Shown in pieces: positions 1 to 14,078 of a stretch of DNA of 64,000 nucleotides. Source of the DNA: Rhynchosporium graminicola (taxonomy: Eukaryota; Ascomycota; Leotiomycetes; Helotiales; Ploettnerulaceae); the NCBI GenBank assembly GCA_900074885.1, contig FJUW01000007.1, positions 1,755,609 to 1,819,608 of the forward strand. Reading direction: 5' to 3'. Both the position numbers and the translations under genes were made by a program. The stretch's first letter is position 1; the number at the start of each line of letters is the position of its first letter. The notes beneath the pieces were generated by a model, which had not been told where the DNA came from, ran no database searches, and worked only from the letters and a program-made list of their open reading frames with translations.

Positions 1-1614
1 AGTTCTTGCGGTGAATTTGTGTACTGGTGCCCCACAAGAGACAGCTTCGATCGCTTGCGGCACGTGCTTGCCCGGCGAACTTACGCATTATATAAGTGAC
101 ATTGGAAGACTCTATAGATCTTCCCAGAAGCTCTCACCTCACTTCTTTAGAGTATCCACTTAGCATTTGATTCTATCAATTATAATTGCTTTTTGTGGCA
201 CATCCAGACTACCGAAGAGAAGCCGTTCGCTAAGCGAGAAAAACGTAAACAGTCATATAACAATTAAGCTTAACTAGACTGGTTCAAGTGCTTGAGACGT
301 ACATCTATATCCTTCTGGATCGACTTTAATTCTGTAATAGAAAGATTATGCATGGGAAAATAAGTGAAAGATCTAGCTGTCCTCAGACCATTTGATTTTT
401 TTCGTTCTACTCTTGTCTGCTGAGGTGAGTTTTCAGATTATAACCAGCAATGACAAAGCCAGGTCATTTAGCAAGCAGTAACATTTCTCTAAGTTATTCA
501 AGCTGCGGTAAGACGTACATAAGAACGAAACTTCAAACTAGAAGCCGATGGGCCGGTGCAATCGGGTTAGTGGCTCAAATGAAATGAGGGCTTTTCCGAG
601 TACTAAAGAATTTAGGAAGTCTTACTACTCTTACTCCTAAAATTTATATTAGCTTTCTTAAATATGGAACTTATTTTATAACAGAGCTGTTCGGTGTTTA
701 TCGAGAAAGAGATGAAGACTCGTGATGAGGTCCATCACGACGAAATCTAATCTTCTTTGAGGCTAGCGCCGGAGCATTGTCAAACACGAAGAAATGTCGC
801 GCGGGCATAGCCTCCTGTAACTGTCCTCTTCCAACATCCAATGAAACATGAGGCTGCAAGTTGTAACAAGTTGCATATCAAATGATTTGGTTCAACTCTT
901 GCCACCACAAGACAGTAGATCTTGAAATGGCCATGTTCCAGGTGCAAGCTAGTGAAGACAGCAATCAAGCTATATCCATAGCAAGATGACAAGCTTTCCG
1001 AATCGACGCTTCTAAATGACTGGCACAGAGAAAGCTTAGGCTAGTCTAGTATGATTGACATTCCAAATCGAGGTCACGAGTTGTTCGGATGATTTGCGAC
1101 CATGCGCCTATTTGCGGTCGTTCAAAATCCTGGGTTTGAGCTGGCTCCTATGCGATCTGTTTCATGATAGAATCACACCAGCCAATCGAAGCCATTAGGT
1201 GGGATGAAATCAGGGGTTCTTGTTTCGAAACGGAAATAGCGCGGCGGGAAACCAGCAAGTGTTGATTGTCGCAGAGCCGATGTCAATGCGAAGGCACGTT
1301 CTTCCGAGCGTTCCTGTACCAGCATAAGTATGGAGATTCCCTCCCTTGCGCTGAAGTTTAAAACTCTGTGTGTGTGTGCAAACTCTGTGTGTGCGAATTT
1401 CTGAAAGTCGTTCCCTTTGTGGTAGATGGAGAACGGCCTTCAACAATTCATTCATTTACTTGGCTTACAGCGAAGAAAAACCTACCCAGGAACTTTTACC
1501 TCGTCTCTGCATTTTGGGGTTTCCGCAGCTTTGATTTGTTCTTGATTTTCGAAATGACTGTGTGAAAGGATGCCAGTTTAGAGAGGTGCAAGGACATCGA
1601 GGACGGTTACTGAC
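1..1614. other. gene-free stretch upstream of the CE3 esterase
   Basis: I see no supportable gene here. Open frames are short and show no family resemblance on either strand. A short TG-rich tract with two copies of AACTCTGTGTGTG lies at about 1362-1394. The last few hundred bases are presumably the promoter and leader of the esterase gene that starts at 1615. Confidence 0.5.
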
Positions 1615-2809
1615 ATGATGCATTTTCTTCAGCCGGTCAAGTCGCTGGATATCATTCGAATCCTCCTTTGGGTATTTGGTAGGTCTCAGATATTCGTCTC
1701 TTGACTTATATAATCGCTAAAATCCACCAGTCGTATCTGTGTCCGCGGCTGGTTCGAACGAAACCACCTTCAGCATCTTCCAAAATAGCAATGTGCCTCT
1801 ACGAATTCTACCTCTAGGAAACTCCATCACATTTGGATTTCAGAGCACCGATGGAAATGGTTATCGAAAGCGTTTGCTAGAGAAGATTACTATCAGTGGA
1901 CCTGCTCAATATATTGGATCCGTCCTGGCCGGGAACATGACCGACAACCACAACGAAGGTCATCCAGGAGCGATCATTACCGAGATCAGCAATTACTCTC
2001 GTGTCAGTCTCGTCTTGCGGCCGAATCTCATTCTGCTCATGGCTGGTACCAATGACATGAACAACGATCTTCTGGCAGGAGCTTCAGACAGGCTTGGAGA
2101 TCTAATCGACCTATGCTTTACTGCATGCCCCGATTCCGTGATTCTTGTGGCGCAACTCACGCCTTCCGCAAATGCCAGCGTTGAGGCCCGAATTGAGCAA
2201 TTCAATCCAACGGTAATGAGCGTTGCAGCGATTCGAGAGCAACGAGGTATGAAAATCGCAGTCGTCAATATGATGAATTTTGTCACGACTGCCGATTTGG
2301 AAGACGGGTTACATCCAAACGACGTAGGGTACGCGAAAATGGCCGATGCGTGGTATGAAGGGATCCAGCGGGCTTCTATGAAAGGATGGTTCACACCGCC
2401 TGTTGATATTACAACACCACCGCAAAGCAATGGGAATGCGAGTCCATTAATTCCAGTCAGTACCTCTGCTTCAAGTTCATTCAATTTTAATCCATCGTCT
2501 ATCGCTTCCTCAATCGCTTGGGCGAACTCCTCCACACTTCCGACTTCCACTGCATCAACAACCAGTCCCGTACTCACAAGTTCTCTTGTATTTATGAGTT
2601 CTCAGGCTCCTGCAACTACTGCTCCCTCAACCTCCACGACAGATGCAACTCTCGGCGCACTCGCAGCTCCTACCATGTCGCGTTTTCCAATGGCATCTCA
2701 AGCTGCATCTCGAAATGCTACGAATCATGCATCTCTCTCGTTCGGTAGAAATTCGCTCGGTAATTATTACTTGGTGTACCTTTTAGCTTTTGTGGGGGTC
2801 TGGCTGTGA
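1615..2809 (+). CDS. secreted CE3-like SGNH esterase (acetylxylan esterase type), likely GPI-anchored
   Basis: Probable extracellular carbohydrate esterase that removes acetyl groups from xylan-type polysaccharide. Model: exon 1 1615-1678, intron 1679-1730 (GTAGGT...CACCAG), exon 2 1731-2809, about 380 aa. Exon 1 supplies the start and the hydrophobic signal core (IIRILLWVFVVSVSA); without it the frame has no ATG start. SGNH blocks are visible: LGNSITFG (block I, GNS in place of GDS), a conserved Gly in EGHPGA, AGTNDM (block III) and DGLHPNDVGY (block V, catalytic Asp and His). The spacing and the STDGNGYR motif match family CE3. The last ~130 residues are Ser/Thr-rich and end in a hydrophobic tail (YYLVYLLAFVGVWL), as in GPI-anchored wall proteins. 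A sugar transporter and a GH43 gene follow. The family is seen clearly; the substrate and the anchor are inferred. Confidence 0.87.
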
Positions 2810-2988
2810 TCACTTTAAGTAGACAAAATGTAATGATAATTTCAAGTACGAACACTTGCTACCATGGACGACGTGCTCCTTTCATTCCTGCTCAGCTGGT
2901 AATTTGCAAGTCTCAGTAGTAGGAACGGTCATCTATCCTCTACCTATGTGAATTGGCCCAATCGAGACTCTGGTCAAACCACATCCGC

Positions 2989-4908
2989 TCAGATCTTCTC
3001 CACCTCGTGTACCATAGTTCCATCCTTTAGCTTGAGCTCATTGACCTCCGCAATCGCAAGCTCTGCTACATCAATAGCACTATCTCCATCGAAGAATTTG
3101 TTGATCTCTTCCAGCGGTGTGTATCGGGTCTCAATAATGAAGAGGTAGACTATGATGACCTCGAATGCCAAGAACACACAGTAGAATATATAGTACTTCC
3201 AAGCCAACGCGTCCAATGCGACAGAGTTGGCATATTGATTGAATGTAAGGGCTGCCGTGACACAGAAATTGAGCCATGTGAAACCCTTGGCACGAATTCC
3301 ATAGGGCAGGATTTCTGTGGTGTATGAAGCCAAAAGACCGGATCTAAACAAAAGTTGTGAGTACAGCACGGCTGGAACGCTAGCATGAACACTTACTTGA
3401 AGTCATAGAATGTACCGTAGACAAAGATCATGAAGACAAATGCCGTACCTAGACTTTTCTGAGGCTCAATAGCATACCGAGCCGAGATGATAGTCCAGAT
3501 GGTAAAGGCGACAAGTGTTCCGACTGTCGAGATAAGATAGGTGGGTCTTCTTCCGAGTCTGTCGACTTGGAAAGACATGAATATGTTCACGAACAGCCCC
3601 CAGGATTTCATCCCGCCATTGATACCAAGAATGGTTTGAGGATTTGTGATTCCCATAGATTTCATGACGGGAGCTAGGTAGTAGGAGATGAGCCCGTTGC
3701 CCGACCATTGGGAGAAGAAACCGATAGCAGTGATAATGCCGATTCTCTTCCGATTGCCTTTGGTGGCGACGAGATCCAGCCAGCCATTTGCCTCGGCCTC
3801 TTTATCCAGCGTGATGGCGGTTTTGATTTCTGTAAACTCTAGTTGAACAAATTCATCTTCTCGGTTGTCGCTTGCATGGTAATGGGCGAGAACGTCAAGA
3901 GCTTTCTCAGGCTGGTCTGAGTTGATGAGATATCTGGGGCTTTCTGGGATCCAGCTATAACAGGGGAGTCAGTAATGGCTACATTAAGAAGTTTTTGAGA
4001 GACGGATAAGACATGTCTCAAGATTATCTTGAGACATTCAAAAAATGGAAATTTTAGGCTCCCCCATAACCTACTACATCAAAACGAGAATAATGATCGA
4101 GCAGACAGACTGAAGTAAACTAGGCAGTCTCCACGACCAATCGCTCTAAAATTATATTAGTGTTTGTATCGAGCGTTGTGACGGAAGATATATCATACCT
4201 TGATCTTCAGGGTACCATAAGTCACCCTAAACGCAACAGATAATTAGCAAAAGTTTCTATCTTGGTAGACGGAACGGAGATATCTACAACAAACGATGGA
4301 ATCTTGGTAATGGCAGAATCCAGAACATACCACGAAGCAATAAAAGCTCCAGAATGATAGGAAGCTCCACTTAATGTGACCAGAATAGCTCGATCTTGAG
4401 GATGTGAAATCTCTGCAATCAGAAGAGGAGCAGCGCCAAGAACGATGGTATCACCAAGACCGAGTATTAACCTTGCAGCAATAAACATGCCGAAGTTGGT
4501 AGCTCCAGTTTGAATACCCACAGCAAGCAACATGATACAACATCCCAAAACCACACCAATCTTTCGACCCCATCTGTCGATCATATATGGAACGAAGAAC
4601 ATGCCGATCAAGGACCCCATACTCATTGCTGCGTTGAAAACCCCGAGCTTAGAACCTTTGGGGTGGTCGAAGTATTCTACCCAGTAATCGAGGGCCTGTA
4701 GGCCGTTCATCATGGATCCATCGAAACCATTTGCCGTATTGGTCAAGATGAGAACCACGATGTAGATGTAGAGCGTACGGAGATTGGTGTCCTTCCACCA
4801 TTTAATACGAGGAAACATCCTCCCCGCGAAGAAGAAGTGACCTTTGGGAGGCTTGACCGGCTTCAACGCCTCATTCTGATGAACTCGAGGAACCTTCAAA
4901 AGACCCAT
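2989..4908 (-). CDS. MFS sugar transporter (hexose/lactose-permease type)
   Basis: Plasma-membrane proton-coupled sugar importer of the major facilitator sugar porter family. Model on the minus strand: exons 4908-4331, 4226-4199, 4145-4078, 3954-3397 and 3343-2989, 1587 nt, 528 aa. All junctions are GT-AG and in phase. Family marks: the loop motif DRWGRKIG between TM2 and TM3, PESPRYLI after TM6, a second DRLGRRPTYL in the C-terminal half, and a terminal ETRYTPLEEI. The N-terminus is cytosolic with no signal peptide, as usual. Exon 2 is only 28 nt, so automatic gene finders could easily skip it and truncate the protein. A TATATAAAG box lies at 5016-5008, about 100 bp upstream of the ATG. The neighbours (CE3 esterase, GH43) suggest uptake of sugars released from hemicellulose; the actual substrate cannot be read from the sequence. 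Confidence 0.88.
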
Positions 4909-6074
4909 GTTGGCAGTGGCTTGCTCTAGCAGTTTGGTAAAGCTAGATATCTATATTCGAAGAAGGGAAGATAGTCTCTCTCGGAAACTTAACAGCCAGC
5001 CCCATAGCTTTATATACATGGTCTTGCCTTTTCCCTCATCATGAGGCTTATTGGCAATTGATAGCTGTTGTTTGGTATGCCGTGTGAGCGAATCAAAGAT
5101 CAACTGGCTAAACACAGCACTTCTTTATTGCGGAGATGAGGGGTTTGAATGCTGGGGCTCGGGGGAAGATCTGCACGACCCACCCCCGCATTGCATGCAT
5201 ACTCCATTTGGGAACACAATCCACCCTTTACCATACTCTTGAACAGTGACAGACAACATCCGGATTGATATGATTGGTGTAAAGAGAGGTGTACGGCCAG
5301 ACCTTTCCGGTTGATATGAACAACCGACTTGGCCAAGCTAGTAAGGACGGGAGCAATAGTTTTGTCCCAGTTACCAAACATATCAGATGTTCGAATATAC
5401 AGCCACGCGAGCATGGTCAGCTGCGATGTTACATCGCCTCCAATGGAGGATACATCGCATGCCGCTCAATGGGCGTGCTTGAATTCACCTTTCATCCTCC
5501 GTTTAGCCTAATCAAAATTATGAAGGGCCAAAGTAGCTTGCAAGCTCATAGGATACCAATGCCAACAGTGTTGGTGACACACTAACATACTTGCATGCCG
5601 AGAGATGTTCGGGTTGGATTTATTTAGCCAGCATGGGATTCAAGTGGGATGAACAGAACTATGGATGTTCCTCTCCCTCAAAATTTAGCTTTCGTTACCG
5701 ATCGGGTGTCAAGCCAGGCCTTAGATGCTGGCTCAATCCATGTATGCTTCAACGTCGGCTCTCCACCAGAGAAAAGGTGGCCGATATTGAATAAGGCTAC
5801 AGACTCATTTAAGTTATGGTCTACTCTGCTCCCGAAAATCAGAATAGCTTAAAATCAATTCTACTGAGTTCTGAACTATTTCTTAATGTCCTTTATCAAT
5901 CTTATGACTTTTCTATTACTCGTCGTTCTGGTAAGAAAGAAAGAGTTATTTACCTTCGACTTCAGCGTTCTCGCTTATCGAAGTCGTTAACCATTTTCTC
6001 CCGTGGAGAGATTAGTATACTGTTCCCGTGTCTCTGCAGACAAGGGACCGCATGCTCAATACAGATACGTCTGG
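4909..6074. other. intergenic region between sugar transporter and GH43
   Basis: No supportable gene. It holds the promoter of the transporter (TATA-like box at 5008-5016 on the minus strand) and the 3' flank of the GH43 gene. The small frames here have no recognisable domain. Confidence 0.5.
5008..5016 (-). promoter_or_regulatory. TATA-like box of the sugar transporter
   Basis: TATATAAAG on the minus strand about 100 bp upstream of the transporter ATG at 4908, a normal spacing for a fungal TATA promoter. The call rests on sequence and position only. Confidence 0.45.
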
Positions 6075-7777
<1,703 letters not shown>

Positions 7778-8624
7778 GGTGCCTGTGTGTTAGAATTGGG
7801 CTCGGTCGACTATGACTATTTGGTCACTTCTTTGTTGAACTTGGACAAATATGCACCTGTAAGATTCAAAGAAAAAACATGTATGATAGTGTACCTACTG
7901 ACCCCTCATTTAGTTCGGCTAATTGAAATCATCGAGAATGAGACAACTCGCTGCTTCCAGGCTCTGTGTGAGACTGGGACTTTGAATGTACCAATCAAAA
8001 TGACTTGCAATTGTTAATTCTCTCTCTCGCAACCCACCCTTGAAGAATTTACTCCACATTATATTACATTTCTGTTAGTTGTGATGGGCCGGCTAAATAC
8101 AGTGCCAAGACTTGCCCAGGCTCCCCATTTCTTGGGACTTGTTCATACTGACGAACACTAACCAAAAACATGTCTCGGGGCAGCGGCGGGTGAGCGAAAA
8201 GTACTATTGAAGGCCAGCGCCACAATGGAAGTTGTATTGTATCTACTCTCTCGCCTTGAGCCATTTGCAGCAAGAAATCTTGCTTCCCCAGATGACGAGA
8301 GCCAGGAAACGCCCAGTCTATCTAGATCTTTCTTTCAGAGACATTACTCCCACTTACTCCGTTCTTGACTCGAGCTTCGCATATATCCAGCGACATGCCA
8401 CAGAACCTACAAGATAGTTCTAAAAATGCATGAAACATCTTCAGATCGCACGTAAGCAACAAGACATCTGCTGCGGCAACCAATACCGAGTCGCGCTTAC
8501 AAGTTCCCATACCCCCTCGAAACACAAAATGAACAACTCAATCACCAACTAATATCCCCCAACTCATAATCATAATCTGTCAAGAGCTGTTAGCACTGCT
8601 CGATGGACGCTCGAAAGCCATGTC
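7778..8624. other. intergenic region, no gene seen
   Basis: It holds the GH43 promoter side and the 3' flank of the 2EXR gene. Short frames on both strands show no domain, splice support or compositional signal. Confidence 0.45.
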
Positions 8625-9314
8625 TTACCTCATGGCCCTTAAGATGTCAAGAATTTCCCTCACAGTCTTGTACTCAACATCAACACCTGGGATCGCCACT
8701 CCATGATCTTTCCTAAGTTCTTTGAAGTAGTGTTTTCCCGCGTGCTCGGTTCGGACTCTGCGGACATCTCCATAGGAATGCGTATGGGGAATGATGAGGC
8801 GCTTGAGAGACTTGAAGACGCGGCTCAACTTTGCATCGAGCACGCTATATGATGTCCGATAAACCGGGCACATCATGATGTTGCGGACTTTGTGCAAAGA
8901 TGACTCCTCACTCATGATGATTCCTGTGAAGAGAGGAACGAAAGAGTAGATATTGAGGTGAAGATAGTCTTGGTCGTAACTGAAGAACATGGTTGGGATC
9001 TTTGGATGCTCTTCGAAGGCAATGTCATAGTACTTGAGTGCTACAGTACGAGACTCGTGAGCTGCATGGAGCATGGCTGGGACGCTCGTGACCGCCTTGA
9101 ATTTCGCGGTCTTAACTTCGGATGCAATGATAAAGCCATGAGTGTTTCTGACAGCGGGCTTGATACTGATGACTCGTGGTCCTGGAATAGCGAATCGCCA
9201 AATCAGATAGCGCAATTCAGCTGGGAGCCGAGTGAACAAGCTGAAGTGAGACGATCCCATCTCCTCAGGCACAACAGTCGTACTACTGATGAGATACAGA
9301 CCAGCAGATTTCAT
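8625..9314 (-). CDS. 2EXR-domain protein
   Basis: Member of the 2EXR family, common in filamentous ascomycetes and without known biochemical function. Both defining E-x-R elements are present: RLPAELRYLIWRFAIPGPRV near residues 29-48, and HESRTVALKYYD about 60 residues later. As modelled the protein is 229 aa, ending in DILRAMR with a TAA stop. An alternative 5' extension is possible: an ATG at 9617, exon to 9500, intron 9499-9341 (GTACGT...CCTAG), rejoining in phase just before this ATG. A GTAAG donor at the stop could also change the last residues by one codon. A second, diverged 2EXR gene lies just upstream on the same strand, so this may be an old tandem pair. The family is clear; the role is unknown. 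Confidence 0.7.
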   Translation of the reverse strand: MKSAGLYLISSTTVVPEEMGSSHFSLFTRLPAELRYLIWRFAIPGPRVISIKPAVRNTHGFIIASEVKTAKFKAVTSVPAMLHAAHESRTVALKYYDIAFEEHPKIPTMFFSYDQDYLHLNIYSFVPLFTGIIMSEESSLHKVRNIMMCPVYRTSYSVLDAKLSRVFKSLKRLIIPHTHSYGDVRRVRTEHAGKHYFKELRKDHGVAIPGVDVEYKTVREILDILRAMR

Positions 9315-10464
9315 GGCTGCGACTTGCGCGATTTTTTTGCCTAGGAGATGTTATTATAAGTATCCCAAGTCAAGCTCTAGATATTCCATCCAGAGATCTG
9401 TTTGCGATGAGAAGTGAAGCAACCCGGATACCATCGGGAGGGCCTTTGCAGCACAAAGAACACGCGAGGAAGAAGATGTCAAACAGTGGAGATACGTACC
9501 AGTAACGAACACCTCACTTGATGTATATATCGGGAATGTAAGCCTGGTCTGAAGAGGTTCGAAGTGCTCCGCGCGGTTACGATCCTCAATAGTCACGGTA
9601 CAGACAAGGCTCTCCACAACTTTAAGAAGTCAGCTTCGGCGACAAGTTCGAGATTCAGATCACAACGCTGTCTCGCGATGCTGAATCTTGAAGGTCTGAA
9701 AAAGAACGCGAAGACGTGCTCGCGAATCGCTAGCTGATGAAGCTTCCGATCGAAGCAAGAGTTTGTATGCGGAGAACATAAGAGAGTCGAGATGAGAGAG
9801 TTGCGAAGGTGAGGTTTTTATTGTTCGATAAGTAGAGACGAAGGAAGATTTTGAAAGGACAAAAGAATCTGACCCGCTCGAAGGCAACTTCTACTCGCTT
9901 GAATTCACCTTCGATATTGAATGATCAGAGTCAATAGCAAGGCTCGCTTAATTCACTGCTCTGAGAGGCTGAGCGTGAACTTGACTTCATGATAGCTATT
10001 TTCATGGAACTCTTCACTCTAGTAATCCACACTGATTATGTTCTGTAAAAGTGTGATTACATTCGCTATAGCCTCGAGTTCTCCTATCAAGGTATTTGAG
10101 AGAGGGGAGTGAGCCTGGAGTCATACAAAGGCGAGCAGAAGGGCGACACTCGAAAGCTAGAGCTACCACTGGATAGGTGTGTTTCAAGTAACATATACTC
10201 AGGGGGGTAGATGATGTCACGTCATGCTCGCTTGACTTCCATATGACTATCTAAACAATACTTTTAACGAGGCACAGGTGTGTATAAGGCTCATTTATAG
10301 GTCTTACATTAATAAACATACTCAAATCAGACAGTACAGGTTGTGTCGGTCCGGGCTAATCCAAGAGAAAAACTTCAATCCTGGCCCGAACCGATTCATC
10401 CCGGCTCCTGACTGTGTATCTCCTTAATAGGTCCTCTCGATCACCTCAAGTCGGTCCTCCCAAG
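9315..10464. other. region between the two 2EXR genes
   Basis: It may contain a 5' exon of the downstream 2EXR gene (9617-9500, in phase if intron 9499-9341 is spliced). A Ser-rich 75-residue minus-strand frame at 9887-9660 has no recognised domain and was not called. Nothing else is seen. Confidence 0.4.
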
Positions 10465-11602
10465 CTAACGGGCGGAATTACCAAAGTAGGTACTGATGCC
10501 AAATCTCTGCCCTGAGTAGAGTCTAGCTTCCCGTGCCCGGCGTCGAATTTGCTTCATCTTTGTTGGCCCAACAATCTTGATCTCTGGAAAGGGCCTCGCA
10601 CTATTCCGACGTTCCTCCCATCTTCGCATAAGTTTCGTCTTGAACATCTGATCTGCGAACGGAGGCGCTGGGGCCGCGACTCCAATTTGCTCGAAATAGA
10701 TATCTTCGACGAGCAAAGTATCCAAGTTCTTGAATCCTGCGATGACATCCAAGGTTACACTTCTTTCGATTTCCTCCCATGGTGTAAATTGGTTCCAGAT
10801 ATTGAACGGAATCGACTTGCTCCAACCGATAACCACGTGCTTGACTTTTTTTTCGATACTTTCTTCGTCGACGGATAATTTAGGAAGATAGTTGGTGAAG
10901 TTGTAGAGGCTTGTAAAGTGATATAGTCCGGGATGAATGAATTGGGACAATCTGACAGATTGGTAAAGGTCGTCTGGTTGGGCGAACTTGAAAAGGTCGC
11001 TGAGACTTGCGAACAATAGGGTGTCGAGATCTGGATTAAAGTATGTTGGCTTGAGTAGTCGGTTCTTCAAAATGATGGTATAGTGCTTGAGCGCTAGAGT
11101 GCGAGACTCATGGCAGACGTGTAGTAGAGTAGGTACACGCGCCTTGGAACCAATACATTGATATGCTTGGAGTATTCTGTCGTGAGGGCTGCTTTCGACG
11201 AACTCTTGGATACGAACGATACGCTCTCCAGGTAGAGCTAGCTCCCAGATCATTAAGCGCAGCCTGCTAAAGTTTCAGCTTCTTCCTGGGGACTGGTATC
11301 GAAATGCGCGAATAAGAAAGCACCTTTGTGCAGACTGCCGCCTGCAGCTACGGGTTTGCGGCTACTGAAGACGGGAAGGCGACTTACTCAGCGGGTAGCT
11401 TGGGAAAGAACGCGAATTGTTTTGAAGCTGGGTCTGGCCCTGAGAAAGAGCTGTTGGCCTCCAGAGATGTGAACAGTGCCGTGCATCTATCAAGAGCAGG
11501 GTGTACAGAATGCTTCCTCGACGACCTATGGGCTGGTGCCTTAACAGTAACAATGGGCTTGGTGTGAGCAACACCCAGGATTCGCGAAACTGTCGATCCC
11601 AT
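10465..11602 (-). CDS. 2EXR-domain protein (second copy, diverged)
   Basis: Second 2EXR protein on the minus strand. Model: exon 1 11602-11388, intron 11387-11264 (GTAAGT...TTTAGCAG), exon 2 11263-10465, about 337 aa. The splice restores the family signature across the junction: FFPKLPAELRLMIWELALPGE, with the first E-L-R split by the intron, and then CHESRTLALKHY about 60 residues later. Choosing the other nearby AG (TTTAG) would give DRLR in place of ELRL, so the TTTAGCAG acceptor is favoured. The C-terminus is rich in Arg/Lys (IRRRAREARLYSG). The N-terminal ~60 residues before the domain have no known fold. Function unknown. Confidence 0.72.
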
Positions 11603-13857
11603 GTCGCGCTTCCGATAGTGTTGCTTCTGAGGTGTTTCTTGTCTGACTTCTGGTCTTTTATAATCTGCCGCCTGACAGTAGCGTGCGATGACAAGTCCTT
11701 GCGCGAAGCTAGGACATCAACCAACAGTATCGATAGAATGATGTTGACGATATGCTGAAAATTATCCATATCGCGCTCCGAAAGGATTTTGTTGTGATGA
11801 CGCGTGATCTTGCATTGAATGCACGATGGGTCTCTGGAGGTAAAATAAAACTTCATTCCTTAAGCGAGCTCTTAGCGCCCCCAGGTCTCTCTTGCCGTTA
11901 GAAAACCTGTCTGAAGAACCTGCGATGGTTTTTGGCCTTAGGATTCACTTTCCATATTAAGATATGAAAATTTGATCGCCCTATCGAAACGAGGCTTTAA
12001 ATGTATGTCCAAAACTTGACCAGAAACTCTAGTGCTGAGAGTGATACGCATAAAATGAACTGCACTCACCGGAATCAGCATTTCCTGTGTTGTGACCATG
12101 AAAGTCCCTTTTTCAAGACGGAGTATCGGAAGTATTACAACAGTGAGCATCTCAAGACAGAGAAAGAGACTCGATTGCATGAAATTACTTATCCCACCAA
12201 CCCTCGATGATAACCTCATTTTCTATTCTCCATCGCGCCATTCATTCAGTTGGAAACGAACTGATAGCGGACACCTGCACAACCTTGGTCACCCTCAACG
12301 TCACAGTAGCGCAGTGCGGCAGGAAAAGGTGACCTAACAGCAAATTTCCCGGCTACTGAAATGATATTTCGGTTAGCTTTCACATCTCCTCACATACATC
12401 AATGCTCTTCCAGTTAGATCAGCGAGGAAGACGTATATTATCAATCGCTTCCTAGAACCAGATCCATTACTATGAAATATGTGATACTTTGCGGGTGTTA
12501 TACTTGCGTCGTCTTGTTCTTGTTCGTAGAAATGACATTCTTAATCCATTATTCGATCGACCAGGGTGACGAACATCGATGTCAAACCACATCCAATGGA
12601 CTACCTAGGTATTCCTCCTATCCGTGAGTAGTAAACGCAGATGAGATCAACTGAGCCTGACGTGTCTTAGAGAGTCGTGTGTAGGCTCATAACAGAGTGC
12701 GTTGGTTGAGTCCATTCAAGATAGATTTCGGGGTCTGCCCAGAAAATGAAGCGCTGAAAATCTCGATCAATGCCTACGAAACCGATCGTTATAACAAATT
12801 CAAACATCAGAATATCTGAGTATGTAAATACATGGCTTCAATACTGAAGGTGCAATATGAGTTTGGTACAGGACAACGAGACATTCCCAATCTGCAATTC
12901 CCACTTCCATTGTTATATCAAACTTCAACTTCAATCTCAATTTCAATCCCAAATACTAGATGATACAGGCATTCATAGTATTCTCTCTGACCAAGCAAAT
13001 GTTAGATTAAGTATCCCACGGAATTGCGCACACCTGGAAACTTGACCTGATGATTTCCTGACTTCTATGACCTGAGTCCGGAAGCTGCGCCCATCCTGAT
13101 TGAAGCCTTACCGCAAGGATATTTGTCGTTAGCAGAACAAAAGTACCAGCAAGCCGTAAGTAAGCAAGTAAGCAATGACGTTAGATTGACTGAGCTCTCA
13201 TCTCGGAATGAACAACGGCACACTGCCAGCCTTACATCATAATTGTTGATAGTCTTTCTGGCTTGAGCAGAAGAAAACAGAAGTAAGTGCTGGCTCCGGG
13301 ACTGTGACTATCACGTGATGTAAGCGTTGAATGATGCTAAGGCCACACCAGCCTCATCTCAGGCATGAACCCAAGATTCACCAAGGCTGACTGAGCTGAA
13401 GCCGGCAGAAGTTCGATTTCCAGGCGGTAAAAGAATTTACGGTGACAAGATCATGGAAGAAGAATCATGGTCAGTGCCAAATGTCATTTTTAAATACTAC
13501 GTACTACTCAGAATACAACCCTCAGAAAGTCAATCTAATGCCAGCAAACCTAGGTACATATGGTAAGTTACAAGTTACTGTATGTACAGATGTGCATTCG
13601 TAGAATCATCCAGCCTCTTCTGGAGAGAGCGGACGTCGACGCTAGTAAAATGTGGGGCGCACAGACTGGAGTGGGGCCCTGGGCCGTGCGGTCGTTGAGT
13701 TTCCAGATGCTTCTCTCTCACCTAGCGACTGGAATAAATCTTCCACGGCTCCTCCTTCCTCGCTCCTTTCTCTCTCTTCTTTTTCATACCAATTGAATTA
13801 AGATACCCATCTCTGCGCTCTCCCACCTCCAATCTCTATTACTCCATCACACTCAAG
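11603..13857. other. 2.2 kb gap upstream of HSP90
   Basis: No supportable gene. The last ~200 bp are pyrimidine-rich (CTCCTTCCTCGCTCC, TCTCTCTTCTTTTTC), typical of a strong fungal core promoter and leader, and lead directly into the HSP90 5' exon. I saw no perfect triple nGAAn heat-shock element, only partial matches such as TTCTGGAGA near 13618. Confidence 0.45.
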
Positions 13858-14058
13858 GTAAGTTTCATCTATCTACCACATCTCTAATTGTCTCTGTATG
13901 ATTCAAAGGCCTGCCTCCCTGCCTGGCCGTTTGCTTGGAGTTCAGCCTCATAGCAACGAGCTCTAAACAGCTGTCATATCTCGACTCCAGGCTTTACATT
14001 TGTCCACCTCGCATCTCCATGACTTCAGATCGACTTGCTAACGTCCGCTGTTGTGCAG
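13858..14058 (+). other. intron in the 5' leader of HSP90
   Basis: A 201-bp GTAAGT...TTGTGCAG intron sits wholly in the 5' untranslated leader and ends 20 bp before the HSP90 ATG at 14079. Leader introns of this kind are common in highly expressed fungal genes. An ATG-open frame runs through it (13935 onward) in phase with HSP90, which could mislead annotation into an N-terminal extension. The strong splice sites and the canonical MAGETFEFQ start argue against that. Confidence 0.7.
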
Positions 14059-14078
14059 AAATCACACATACCGCTATC

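Noticed and set aside
13600..13640. Heat-shock element upstream of HSP90
   Set aside because: Only partial matches to nGAAnnTTCn were found; no three-unit site visible.
13935..14078. In-frame N-terminal extension of HSP90 from an upstream ATG
   Set aside because: It overlaps a strong GTAAGT...TGTGCAG leader intron, and HSP90 proteins start at MAGETFEFQ.
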